From: Citrus sinensis
Taxonomy: Eukaryota > Streptophyta > Magnoliopsida > Sapindales > Rutaceae
Direction of reading: 5' to 3'
Assembly (NCBI RefSeq): GCF_022201045.2
Contig: NC_068563.1
Coordinates: forward strand, 2,852,001-2,916,000
Length of the DNA stretch: 64,000 nt
Positions 39,310 through 51,499 of this stretch are shown one piece after another. The notes beneath the pieces were generated by a model. That model saw nothing but the letters and a program-made list of their open reading frames with translations. It had not been told where the DNA came from and searched no databases. The stretch's first letter is position 1. Each line of letters opens with the position of its first letter. The translations under genes and the position numbers were made by a program.

Positions 39310-41658
39310 TGACGCAAGTCTTTTCTTTTGATGTTGGATTTTGGAGTTTTAAAGAGTAACTTGAGTTGGAAAATCTGAAGGCTGTGATGGGGTTTATATG
39401 GGAAATTGAGAGGCCGGTTTGCTTGCCCGGGCTGGATGGAAAACCCGGTCGGGGGTTGGTGAAGTCCAAAGTTAGACAGCATGAGTCTTTTTGTTCGCGT
39501 CAGGCTTCGTGGCCCACGCTCCAAATATTTGTTCCCCAACATTTTTTTCATCATTATTTCATCACTCTCTCTTATAATAATTAATTGTAGCCAACGTTAG
39601 ACTTATTTTCTCGTCAATTAAATGTTTTCATTTCTTTAATCAACATAAATTCTTAGCATATTTTTAAAATTGTAGTCGTCCTTTTTGTTTATTTAAGTTG
39701 GGATTTATGTATATCGTTATGAGATTACCTTGGGGGTAATTAGGTGATTGTAGGTACGTTTGCTAGAAGATTAGGCTCTCTTTGAGGGTGGTGGGGGGCA
39801 TATTATTTTGTAATTAGAATAAAAAAAATGTGGCTAAGGAAAGTTGGTAAAGGGTTGGTGAAGGGAAGAAGATTAGAATTTTCACACATGGCCCCATGTT
39901 GGTTCGGTATATGCAGAAAGCAGAGTTGGTGGCCACCTCACATTTCTTGACAAATAAGAGTGACGCTTTTCATGTCTTTTAGATAATACAATTCTTTTCC
40001 TTAAAAAATAAGAAAGGGGTTCGTTCAGTAAAATCTCAATTTGACAGTTGGTCTTATTTTTAGTGATTATTTGGGTATTTACAAGAGATTTTGCTCAGTT
40101 GAGTGAGATACGGCCGACGAGTACATAAATACGACGGTGTGTGATTTTTATTCGAACTATTGATTAGAATTTGAATCTATGATTAATTTGGTGGGTGCTT
40201 AATAATATGTAAACTACATTATTATTCATATTGATTTTTTAGTGTTTGTAAAGGTTTCTGCGTAGTTGATACATGGACGAATTTATAAATATGATGGTGC
40301 TTGATTTTATTAGAACTATTGAATAGATTCAATTGGATTTATTGAACTCCCAATAGAAATATAACTACATAGATATTAATATTTGAATCTATTATGACTA
40401 GATATATACGGTGGGTGCTTCTAAATAGTGACATGCATAAATCCTAGCCCATAGGAAATAATCGTGCAACACAAACTTTATACTAAATATAATATATGAT
40501 AACCACAGAATCATTTTATATTCCAAAAATTAACATTATCACATGGATAAAGTAAATTACACATGTTAATATGTATATACAGAATACCTAATGAGAATGG
40601 TACATATTTGGTGATTCACAATCACATCTCATGACATAATTAATCATATAACATACACATATATAATCATAACATATTACTAGGCTATTCTATTATTTAT
40701 ATTTATTTCACGGAATATTATTTATATTTATATTTATTGCTAGGGAATAGGGATCTTGGGTATGTAAATTTCTCCGGCTTGTCTTCACTCTTCTTCTTTC
40801 TCTTTTCTCATTTTCAATTACTTTTCTCTTTTATATTCTTCTTTCTCTCTTCACTTTGGCTTTCACTCTCCTATACTGCTCTGACGTTTGCTTCCAATTA
40901 ACAAAGAAACAGCTTTTGATAAAAAAAATTATCTAATACCCAAAAAAAAAATTAAAAATTTTCATTCACCGAATTAAGCTCACTAGTGGGAAACTTGATG
41001 AAGCATGCTGCTGTTACTCGGTGAAGCAGGAGCTGGATGTTTCAAAGTCACCAAGCCACGCTGGCCTTCTTAGGCAGCTTATTGGCACAAGCTTGTTCAT
41101 TACGTCACCTTTCTTGATAATAAGAGATACCTTACATGTCTTTTGGATTTAATTCTCTTCACTTATAAAATAAGAAAGGGGTAGCTAAGTAAATTTCAAT
41201 TTGACTATTTAGTATTATATGACTAGTGTGATTATTTGAGTTAATCAGTATAATGGTGTATGATTTTATTTGATAATAATAGGATTTAACTAAATATGAA
41301 TATGAAGATAACTATTAATAGATACTAATGTTTAAATCTCTGACTAATTAATTTAGTGGGCGATTGTGATTTAAGTAGTAGCATAAATCATTGGAAATGA
41401 GACATAGGGTTACCCAAAATATTCTTGAAGGAAACTTCAAAGTTTGTTGAGGGTTTGAGAGAGCATATTTTCTTAGAATCAAAGCCTTGAGATTTTGAGC
41501 TTAACAACTCCAATAAAAGAAAGTGCAAATATGGTGATAGTGGGTACTGTTGTTGCCAAATTTTTCTCCACTTTGGTTACTCAGAGTTGGTTGGTCCACA
41601 TCGACATCCACTAGAACCTCACCCACCCTCCTTATCATTGACTCTTCCAGTATCACTT

Positions 41659-41766
41659 ACTCTTTTGTCTTTTTGGTCATGGGAGATGCTAATTTTTCTC
41701 TAATAATTTAGTACTCTTTTGTCTTTTTGGCCATTGGAGATGATAATTTTTCTCTAATAATTTAGT
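41659..41766 (+). repeat. 54-bp tandem duplication
   Basis: The unit ACTCTTTTGTCTTTTTGG ... TTTCTCTAATAATTTAGT occurs twice in succession, starting at 41,659 and 41,713, with only a few differences. Confidence 0.85.
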
Positions 41767-42659
41767 ATTTGTTCTAGGTAATTTTTATTTGGTCCCCGTG
41801 TACCTGGAAATAAAACTATAAAAGGCTGCTACTAAAGTAGCTTTGGCTGCTTTGCTTTATTGAACAATTTGGACTGCCTTCTGTCACTCAATTGCAGACG
41901 CTATCTATTGTTTAGAATATTTTCCTTTGCACATTTACATGCCAAGTTTACTGTTGCCCCTTATGTGCTTGGAAAATGTTCAGAAAATTGAAGAAATGTC
42001 TCATGTGCACATCATTTTTTAACACTGAATGCATATAACTTAAGAGCATGACCACTAACCAATCTGAAATGGACAGATCTTTTGGTAGCAGAAAGAGGCC
42101 ATGGGTAGTTATTCCTTGAACAAAGGGCCGGAAAGAGAAGAAGAGAAACAAACATATGCACACAGCATGCTCCAACTCGGTTCAACGTAACCTTGTCCAA
42201 GCAATTTGAGGACTGATATACATCCTATTCTGTGTACTCCATGACTTCATCTGCCGATGGCTTCTTTGATCTTGGCTGTGTTTTCAGTGATATATAATAT
42301 TGTCCTCTATTGCTGGTACCTGTACAGTATAAGTAGAACTAGCATTCCTACTTCTGTACATGTCTCAAACTCATCCATTTCAAAGTTTCACTTAACTATA
42401 ATAAATCAGCAAACAAGTTTCTTGACAGGAATGTGAATAGATACCATAGAAAATATAGTGTTTTAGAATTTTAGGCCGTAACAAAGTCTATCGTTTGCAA
42501 AACTGAATAATGTCACACTGTAACATTCAGTTGTCATCTTTGTTACAAAAGAAAAGAAAAACACAAACATATCAAACATGACCATATCATAGCAAATTGG
42601 GGAATGATGCATTTTATTTTGTCCAGTCTATCAACAATCATATTTCAGTGAAATGATGC

Positions 42660-42800
42660 CCCTAGGGCCTTGGCCAAGTAGTTTTGAAGCAGTTTTATAC
42701 GGCTAGTCACCCGAGTTCGAATCATGGGGGAGGTAGGGAGATAAAAAAAAAAAAATTATTTAAACTTTGCCCACCCTTATATCTTTTTTGGAGGAAAAAA
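42660..42800 (+). mobile_element. tRNA-derived SINE-like insertion
   Basis: A consensus pol III A box TGGCCAAGTAG lies at 42,671-42,681 and a B-box-like GAGTTCGAATC at 42,713-42,723, 31 bases later. An A-run follows at about 42,743. Ends and target duplication are not resolved. Confidence 0.55.
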
Positions 42801-45188
42801 TTGGGTCAAATATAGGCCAAAATAACTTCCGCCACTGTATCCACCCCTGCCTTGCTCTCTTCCTTCAGCTGGCAATAGCTCTTGGTTAGTTTCTCATGCT
42901 TTTCTCCTATATGGGTGCTAACTCTACCGTCTAAACAAAACATATGCTTCTAGATCTGAGACAATCATATGATCAGAAAACAAGTTTCTCAACAGGCTCA
43001 CAAAAAGGACCATAAAACATAAAGTTTTTAGGCCGTCAATGAAGTCTGTTGGTTTTTAGAAGTTAATGACACGACAATGTAAAATTCTCATGTCATATTT
43101 ACCAGAAAGATGCAGCAAAAGAAGAATACAAGTGAACCTATAATGCAGTTAGATAAAAATGGAGCTCGGACACCTCAAAAAAGAAAGTTCGCTTCCTGCA
43201 TTCACTGAAGCATCACTGAGCTTCTGTATAATTCTTTATCCTGGAATTCCATATGGAACTTCTAAATTAAGTTATTTAACAGAATTAAGGGCATTAAACC
43301 AAACATAAGTAACCCTTCTCTCTTAAAGAATTTGATTTTGATTTTTTTAAAAAAAAGGTCAAGAGTATTCTTCCTGAATTACATGGATCAAGTAATAGTT
43401 AGATTTTTATTAACTAATTCTATGGTCCGAGTCTGATGCAACAAGCTACTCCTGTTTACTGCATCACTAGTATATCGGAATCAGCTTTGAGACTAGAACT
43501 CACAGCTTCACTGATGACTTGAAATCTGATTACATTTCAGTTTGGTAGTTATACAGTATATTGGTCTTGAGAATGCAGGCCCATCAACTGTAACGATAGC
43601 TATTCATATATATTTAGATCATTTCTCTTCATAAAAGAACAAGAACCAAATATACTACTCAAATGTGTCTTGAGTATCATTAAAATAATAATAATAAATA
43701 AATAAATCTAAATGTTTTCTAACATCTAATAAAACCACCCAAAAAAAGCATAATAATTATTAACCTTATTATAGACTTTTTTCAATATTTCTGTTCATTG
43801 CAAAATCGATAGAAAACGAAAAGGAAAAAGGAAAAAAAAAAGTGGATTTTATTGACTGAAGTAACATTATGTTAATATCTGCTGTCAAACTTCTAGAATT
43901 GCATGCTATGCTTCTAGTGCCCGATATGACCAATGGGTATATCCTTCCAAGTCGTTTCCTTGAATGGGTGGTGAAAACATCACATGATATTATCCATGTA
44001 TTAACAATAACCAACTCAAATGTATGTTTATACTTTATGCATACAAAGGAGAACAAGAACAACTCCACTGCTCAAAAACATATTGTACTCGGTTTAACTT
44101 GGTTCTACAAAACTTTGTTAGTCTTACATTTCATCCGAGGTTGAATCTTAAGTTAGGAACCAATATTTTTCATATAAAGAATCGCTGCTCCAGACCCCCA
44201 AAAGAACATTTCTTTGATTGTCAGAAAAACTAAATGCAGCTAGCAAACCATGTCCGTCATCCAAAGATCAGCCAAAGCCCATGCAAAAGGGACCTATAAG
44301 CAATGATAATCATCCTAAGCAATTTTTAAGAGATTCCTAGTATCATATATCAGTACACACACAAATCTATCGCTTTGTAGATTGAATGGCAGCCAAGGAA
44401 GACTTGGTGGAGAGATTTTCACCTTAAAGGTCCTCTGAAAAAGGTCTTAATACACAGATGGATAACAACCCAGACCAAAAGTTGCAGGAGAATTTGTTGG
44501 GAAGATGCTTATTTACAGAGTCTTTGAAAAGGCCTCTATACCCAAAGGTGGACACCACCTCAACCCAAAAACTCACTATTTTTATCTAAAAAGTGAGACT
44601 CAACACTTATAGTCCGCACACAATCAGTGTAGATACTTGTCAACACTCATTCAGACCAAATGAATGTTATACCATTTCTTAGGAAGATTGTCTCACTGGG
44701 AGTTTTTGGAAATAGCCTTTATACAAATATGAGAACAACACATCAAATCCACAAAATAAATCACTTACTATGTTCTTTATGACATGGATGCATCACTAAC
44801 ACAAGAATTCTGATAAAATTTCATTTTGGTGTGGTACGAAATTAGTCACAATCCAGATTTTATATTATTATCAGAAAGGAAGTTAAGATATTAAGTTTGA
44901 GGACTAATTGCAGGAGAAAAGGAAAGAAAAAGCTTTCACTTGATTAAGCAATGAACAACCGATGCTAAATTGATGGTGTCTACATTAATAGGACGTTAAA
45001 ATGGTTACATTTCAAAAAAATAAAAAATAAAAAATAGGTTGAAGTATAAACAATACTTGCTAGGACAAGGGGGTACAAGCGTAATGGGAGGGGAAAAAAT
45101 AATGAATTCAAATGGACTTCATGATAGTTGTTAAATAATCCTCTATTGACTATCTAAAATTAAGTCTGATCTCTTACTTGAAAGGCAA

Positions 45189-46496
45189 TCATTGTACCGA
45201 ACTGCTGGGATCCCTATGATAACTTGAGTCATGTTGAACTCTTGCTCTGGTAGCTAATGCACTTCGTATAGCAGAAGCCTTTTCCTCCAAGCTAGCATCA
45301 CTATAATACTGAGAGCTTTCATCATGCAATGAGTAATCTCCCAACTCGTCAAACAAACCAGAGAAATCCTCTCTCATTAGTAGAGCGTTGTGTAGAATTG
45401 AACAAGCACCAATAAGAGCAACTGCAGTCTTAAAATCCTCATCAATTGGCCTACTCAAAACACCCCAGTTCTTCAAACTAGCAATGGCTTTCAATGCCGG
45501 AACACGCATCAAATTATGCGCTGCATTGAAATTCTCTTCACTTGACCCTGGATTTGCATCAACAAATGGCACCATTAGCCATGGAAGCAAAGGGTACCCT
45601 CCATCACCAATCAAATACTGATCCACGGCCACCCCATTAACGCAAATTGGACTAGAATTCAATAACTTCTTTTCTTCAATATCTTTATACAAAGTTGAAG
45701 ACTTCAGGACTCTTGAATCACCCTTATCACCACGAATGCCGGCAACAATGCTCAATATTCTTGAAGATGAGTCAACAACAATTTGCACTGCAATGCTATC
45801 TTCGTCTTTTGAAGAATTTGATCCATCAATTTTAATAATCTTGAACCTAGTACAATCAATAACACCACAACAATTAGGCAACCCTGTGAGTTCCTCAAAG
45901 GATTTTGATATCAATCCAAGCTCTTCTGGTCCAGGAAACGCAACCCAGAATCGAAAATTGGTGCAAAGGACGCGACACAACTGTTTAACACAAAACCGAG
46001 TCACCGACTCAGTGACTTCAAATCTGGTTGCAATTTCACTGTAAGTTGACCCATTAACTAACCTAAAGAGCCCAATACCGAGCCGAATATCAGCCGAGAG
46101 ATTCAAGGGCAAACCAACCGGGTCACGGCAGTCCAGTAACGGCTCGAGCAAACCAGATAGCCATCTGAATGTGGAAGAGCTCATTTTGAAAGAGCCCCTG
46201 AACGAGTCAGGTAGCCGAGTAAAACCGAGTTGACTCAGCCCATGTCCGAGTCTGGAGGATTTGTCATCATGGGTCGGCTCAAGCTCTTCTTCCGACGAAT
46301 GGGTTCGCTTTCTTTTCCTGGAAATCGAAAGAAAAGTCAAAGAAGCAGCGACCTGTTGTGATGAAATAAAATGGGAAATTAGAGGGAAAAGGTTTGTCCT
46401 TTGAGTGGCATCAGAATCCGGGAACAAAAGGAGGAGGAGGAGAAATAATTGAGAGACTAAGGAAGAGAGAAAAGCTGACAATTTCTGGGAATCCAT
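45189..46496 (-). CDS. Harbinger-transposase-derived protein (ALP1/HARBI1-like)
   Basis: One exon of 435 aa from ATG at 46,496. An upstream in-frame extension to 46,745 exists, but it looks like leader sequence. The protein has a hydrophobic N terminus, a basic KRKR patch at about 60-64 (possible nuclear signal), a helix-turn-helix region at about 135-172, and a DDE nuclease fold. D214 in VIDCTRF and D260 in KGDSRVL match the first two catalytic positions, and GDGGYPLLPWL follows. Where active family members have Glu (VERAFGRLK-type block), this protein reads PALKAIASLK, with Leu near 335. No terminal inverted repeats flank it. In Arabidopsis ALP1 is a domesticated member that associates with the Polycomb complex PRC2; a like role is inference. 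Confidence 0.85.
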   Translation of the reverse strand: MDSQKLSAFLSSLVSQLFLLLLLLFPDSDATQRTNLFPLISHFISSQQVAASLTFLSISRKRKRTHSSEEELEPTHDDKSSRLGHGLSQLGFTRLPDSFRGSFKMSSSTFRWLSGLLEPLLDCRDPVGLPLNLSADIRLGIGLFRLVNGSTYSEIATRFEVTESVTRFCVKQLCRVLCTNFRFWVAFPGPEELGLISKSFEELTGLPNCCGVIDCTRFKIIKIDGSNSSKDEDSIAVQIVVDSSSRILSIVAGIRGDKGDSRVLKSSTLYKDIEEKKLLNSSPICVNGVAVDQYLIGDGGYPLLPWLMVPFVDANPGSSEENFNAAHNLMRVPALKAIASLKNWGVLSRPIDEDFKTAVALIGACSILHNALLMREDFSGLFDELGDYSLHDESSQYYSDASLEEKASAIRSALATRARVQHDSSYHRDPSSSVQ

Positions 46497-46808
46497 GATC
46501 TTTGTCCCTGAATCTGATTGGGATTTTTGTGTTCTTGGGAAAAGAGCTGTGCGTTGTGTCAGAGTTTTCTTGTCAGAGTGAATCTGTGAAGACAAAACAG
46601 AAAGAGGCACCTGGCCATGTTTTTGTCTTTGTGTTAATTTTACAATCATGGAAGTTTCTTTTTGGGCGCGGCGCACGTGAGTAATCTGCTGCATTATTCT
46701 ATTTTGGAGACTTTTGATTTTCTCTAATTTTGGATTCAGATTCACTGCAGCTTTTGGTCAACTTCGCTTTTTTATTTATTTCTTTTCTTTTCTTTTCTTT
46801 CAGTTTGC

Positions 46809-46847
<39 letters not shown>

Positions 46848-46864
46848 GTCCAGCTACGTTGCCG

Positions 46865-47244
46865 TAGGGATGGTAATTTTTTTCGATGGATGGGATCTTG
46901 CGGGATCTCATTCCATTTGAGACGGGATTGTGACATATTTTTATCTCATAAAAAAATTTAGGGACAGGATTGAGATATTTTTTTATCCCAATTACATATG
47001 CGGGACGGGAGTGAGATTGATAAATTTCATCCCATCCCATCTCATTACCGATTAAGAATGAAAATTTTTCCAATTGGAATGGGATCCCGCAAGATCCCAT
47101 CTCTTTTGGGACGGGATTGTGACATATTTTTGTTCTAAAAAAAATATAGGGACGGGATTAAGACTTTTTTTTATCCTATTTACATATACGGAATGAGACT
47201 GAAATTGATAAATCTCATTCTATCCTGTCCCATTGCCAACCCTA
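46865..47244. mobile_element. hAT-like non-autonomous element with internal duplication
   Basis: The left end TAGGGATGGTAAT and the right end ATTGCCAACCCTA form a terminal inverted repeat with two mismatches. The interior consists of two similar tandem halves; GACGGGATTGTGACATATTT appears at 46,921 and again at 47,111, a period of 190 bp. The flanking base string GGGTCCAGCTACGTTGC just to the left matches the end of the MITE at 267, so this element may sit inside an older copy of that family. Confidence 0.65.
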
Positions 47245-50200
47245 CTATGGGGTTTGGTGCCCTATTTTTTATCTTTTTCAAACTCACCGTTGGATACAAC
47301 GCAAGACTTGCATAATGGCTTAGATTTGATTCTAGGATATTAATATTCAAGGCCCCTCTTGTTCATGTAAAATAAGAAAAATCAAAAGTTTTATAATTAT
47401 GACATAAAAGTCCACAATATATATATATATATTTTACACTATTGAACTAGATTTCCAATTAAATGACTTATTCTTACATGTATTAATATCTATTTAAATT
47501 AATAAATTTACTTATTAATTAAAAAATTAACTAGTTATTATATAGTTAAACTATGTATATTATTTACGAACCATAATTAATGATAAATATAAAATTGATT
47601 TTTTTTAATTTAACATAACGGCAACTAATTTCCTCTCACTCATGTGACCAAGTTTCAAACCCCATAATCTTTTTTATTCCAACACAAAAGATTTTACTAT
47701 CTAAAGCAAATGTAATGTACAAAATATGAAAATAAATTTAATTTGATATTCGATGTAGTTACTTTTTTTTTTTGGTAACATAAGGTTTATTTAACATATT
47801 ATCAATTATTTAATTATGTAGTAAAAATATTTAATTTACTAATAATAATAAACTGTTAGTTTATGAATTTGTAAAATAATTTTTGTTTGTTTGAAAAAAG
47901 AGTTTGCATTTTTGGTTGAGTTTTTGCCCTTAAATAAAATAATAAATTTAATTGCACACTTAAATAAATTAATATTTGTTACTCCACCTCAACAACTTAA
48001 ATAGTTATTAGCACACGTCCATATGGTTGAGATCTTTCAGTAAAAAAATTCTAAATAATTACTCTATTTGAAAATAATTTAAATATTTCCTTAATTTTCT
48101 TTTATTTAAAATAATTTAAATAATTCAAAAAAAATCTTTTAATTTACTAGTGTTTGTGTGTATATAGAGAATAAGTGCTTGAATTCTAAACAAATCATGG
48201 CTTCCAAAAGCATTAATACAATTGAAAATCTTTAGGTGCAGGACTAATGTGTGAAAATTTAAAAGTTTTTAGTGTTTTTGTTTTTATAACTAACAGCAGG
48301 ACTTTATTGTAATTGACCTTGAAAAAGACAAAAGAAAAGGGTATCAAACCCGTGATGCAACGTAGTTTTGCCATATATATATATATATATGAAAAATTCA
48401 TATTTAAAACCCGACATGGAAGACAGTAAAGCCCAACATAATAAAACTTCGAGATATAAGTAGAAATTCACATGAGCTTAACATGGAAAAATATTGGAGA
48501 AAATATTTTTACCGTCACACGAAAGGACTTAAATTCTCAAATTCTTTATCCTGTACAACTTTATTTATGAAGTTATAGGAGGTCGAAAAAGTTTCAAGTA
48601 GTCCAAACTACTATCTTATCTGTTATATCCGTGGAAAAGAAAACCATCAATTTGTTATATATATATTTTTAAATTTTATCCATATGTTTGACACCTAGCG
48701 TGATCCTTTTTTGCGAGCAATAGTCAATTAATTTGCTAAGATTTCTTAAATACTGTAGGTGTTGTATTCCAAAACGCACATAACCATGCCACGTGTCCGT
48801 CTTATCAGATAACATAATATATTATGGGATAAATAATATCTAAGATATTTTGGGATAAATAACACTCGAGTTATTCTAGGATAAACAATACTTAAGTTAT
48901 TTCAGAGTTATATGAGTAAGGAAACATATAGAGCCAGAATAATTCCTTAGATCATATTCACCTCCATGTGTACAAGAATGATGAGTGACACATGTCATTC
49001 GATTGAGGGTTCAAAGAAAAATCATAAATTCACATCACTCATCATCTATAAATAAACACTTATCTCTAAGAGAAAATGGGTCTTTGGCCTCCAAAAAAAG
49101 TATTGTTCATATCTAGCGAGAGAAACTAATATTCTCCAATTTTTTATTTTTTTAATCTTAATCAAACAATAACTTAGGCGTCGGAGTGCCTTTTACAATT
49201 ATTCATCCCTTCGAAATCGAGGCCAACGGTCGTGACAAGTTCTTCACAAGGTACAAATACGTGTGAAGGTAAAAAAATCCAGCCACCTTCAAATACTACA
49301 ATAAATTTTGAGTTTGATATTTCCTCACCTAGCCATCTTTTTGTTAGTGAACAAAAAAAAAAATTATTGGCCTTACTGTCTTTTGATTGAATAGAAAGCA
49401 ACATGTCCTCTCATTGTAGAGGGAGTAACTCATGTTTCATACGGGTGAATCCAATTTTTTTTTTTCTGAAAAATTAGAAATAAATAAATATGTTTCTAAA
49501 TATTAGTGGGACAGACATATTGCAAAAACTTAAAAAAAAAAAAATTGGATTGTTTCATAATAATAGTTCTTTAGCTTGGTTCCAGTAGTTCTAATTATAA
49601 ATATTAGTGTTAAAGAAACAAAAAAGACGTATCACTGGTAATTTCACCTTTTATAAATTATTGTTTTCATTCTTTTAACCCTCACTTTTACATGTTGTAT
49701 ACAATTCACATCACGGAAACGTTCATCTTTCTAAACTCTAAACCCTACAAATCTTGTTGGCTCCCCATGGCCAACTTGCTAGTAGCCTGTTTGGATGCTT
49801 TTGACACCTCTTTAAAATCCTTATAAAATCCTCCCCACCCCCACCCTTTCCATTCTTTTTTTTTTTTTTTTTTATCATAGTTCTATTATTTTAGAAATTA
49901 CATTGATGGCGTGCTTAGAATTAAAATGATAGGCCCCATCTAAAATTTGAAATTATTAGTAGAGTTCTTATTTCATGGGAGAGGTTGGAATAGAAATCTC
50001 AATCTCTAAAGTGATCACATCGTTCCCACTTAATTTTTGAAATTTTCATTTTTTTATTATTATTATAAATAAATAATGATAATAATCAACAAATGTTAGT
50101 TTAGTAACTTGTAACAATTTATTTTGATTTCAAAATAAAGTAAATATATCAATGGTAATACAGTTTATTATAATTCTAATTCATACAATTAAAATAAATA

Positions 50201-50879
50201 ATTTACGAGCCCTCCCATATATACATCTTTTTTTTTTAATTCAAAATAACTTTGAGACAGTTAAAAAAAAAGTTACCTGATGATAAAATTTTTATTATAA
50301 AAAAGTATGTTTAAAATTTGATTACCTGTGTTATATTATTTTATCTTTTTCGTAATTTTCATAAAACCAAGTGTTACAAAATATAATAATGAGACTTCAT
50401 AAAAAATTTTAAAATGACGTCAGGAGCCCAACTCCTCAAATAAACATCGCGCTCACATAATCTCCTTGTATGGGCTGTCTCCTGTCTGTAGTCACAAAAA
50501 AGTCGGCCCATCAACTTCAAAACACCCAACCAATTCCAAAAAAAAGGCTCATATTCAATTTCGTCACTTTTCACATTTTTCTTTGAAATGTGTGGGGGCA
50601 CCTCCTTCCCTCCTCCGGAAGCTTGAATCGCCTGCCTGCATATGGATATGGGTATGTATTAATTTATTTGTTCATTAAGATTCAGGATTTTCAGAAAAAA
50701 AAAATCTAATAAGTACTGAACTATGATATATAAAAATAATAATGATTTATTTTGTGTAAATAAAAAATACTTCTTATATTTTTTAATATTATATTATTTA
50801 TTTTTAGACTACACGAGACTAATATTCAGATTACAACTCATATTACATTCACTTAATTATATACCATAATTAAGGAAAG

Positions 50880-51000
50880 AAATAAATCTCTACATACATC
50901 GCAGGACTCGAACCCCATTCTCGGAACTGTGAGAGTAAGATTCTAAAAAAGACTAGTGATTTTTTTAATATTACATTATAATCTACCTAAACTGTTTAAT
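50880..51000 (-). repeat. SINE-like fragment with perfect B box
   Basis: On the minus strand GGTTCGAGTCC (50,904-50,914) is an exact pol III B box. No convincing A box lies at the expected distance and no tRNA cloverleaf can be drawn, so this is probably part of an old SINE. Confidence 0.4.
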
Positions 51001-51499
51001 TTGATACGGTATAGCAATATGGCTTGAATATCTGAGCTTAAAATAGGCACTACCGCATTAGAACCTTGCATCCAAGCGTGATTTGCTTACTACCCAATTA
51101 ATAAGTGACTGCAATTCCATATATATATATATATATATATATTTAAAAAATCTTATTTTTAATTGCATATCGAGTATCTGAATTATGTTTTATCTTTGTG
51201 TAGATATTTAAGTGAAAGATAATCACTAAAAATAGTGATAATTGAGTCTAAGCGAAAAAACAAAAGAAAATGGGACCCGCTCCATTGCATGAAAGCTACG
51301 TGTACAACAACATGGCTGTAAGGAGACATAAGACCAAAGCTAAGCAAACACGGCCACTAAACACAAACTCACAACAAAATCTTTAAAATCAATTTTCTTT
51401 TTTTTCTTTTTTTTTTTTTTTAATTTTTTCACAGATTACATTCATTTGGACCATCACAAATTTTACTTTTGTTTACATTTAATTTCATTTCTTTCTCTC

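Larger units (their letters stand above)
39310..45188. other. Intergenic DNA between CCoAOMT and the ALP1-like gene
   Basis: The first 1-2 kb (39,310 onward) should include the CCoAOMT promoter. A 54-bp tandem duplication lies at about 41,659-41,766. A SINE-like insertion lies at 42,660-42,800. A diverged duplication pairs about 42,410-42,560 with 42,975-43,130 (shared TTTTAGGCCGT and AACAAGTTTCT motifs). The 3' part should hold the ALP1-like 3' untranslated region. No other gene recognised. Confidence 0.45.

Noticed and set aside
43869-44144. Plus-strand open frame of 91 codons
   Set aside because: No recognisable domain, no splice context, composition like the surrounding non-coding DNA.
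46497-46745. N-terminal extension of the ALP1-like frame
   Set aside because: The frame is open by chance across the leader; its sequence (MNLNPKLEKIKSLQNR) does not resemble the family, while MDSQKL at 46,496 has a normal layout.
50890-51000. Possible tRNA gene around a perfect B box
   Set aside because: No acceptor stem or anticodon arm pairs; only the B box is intact.
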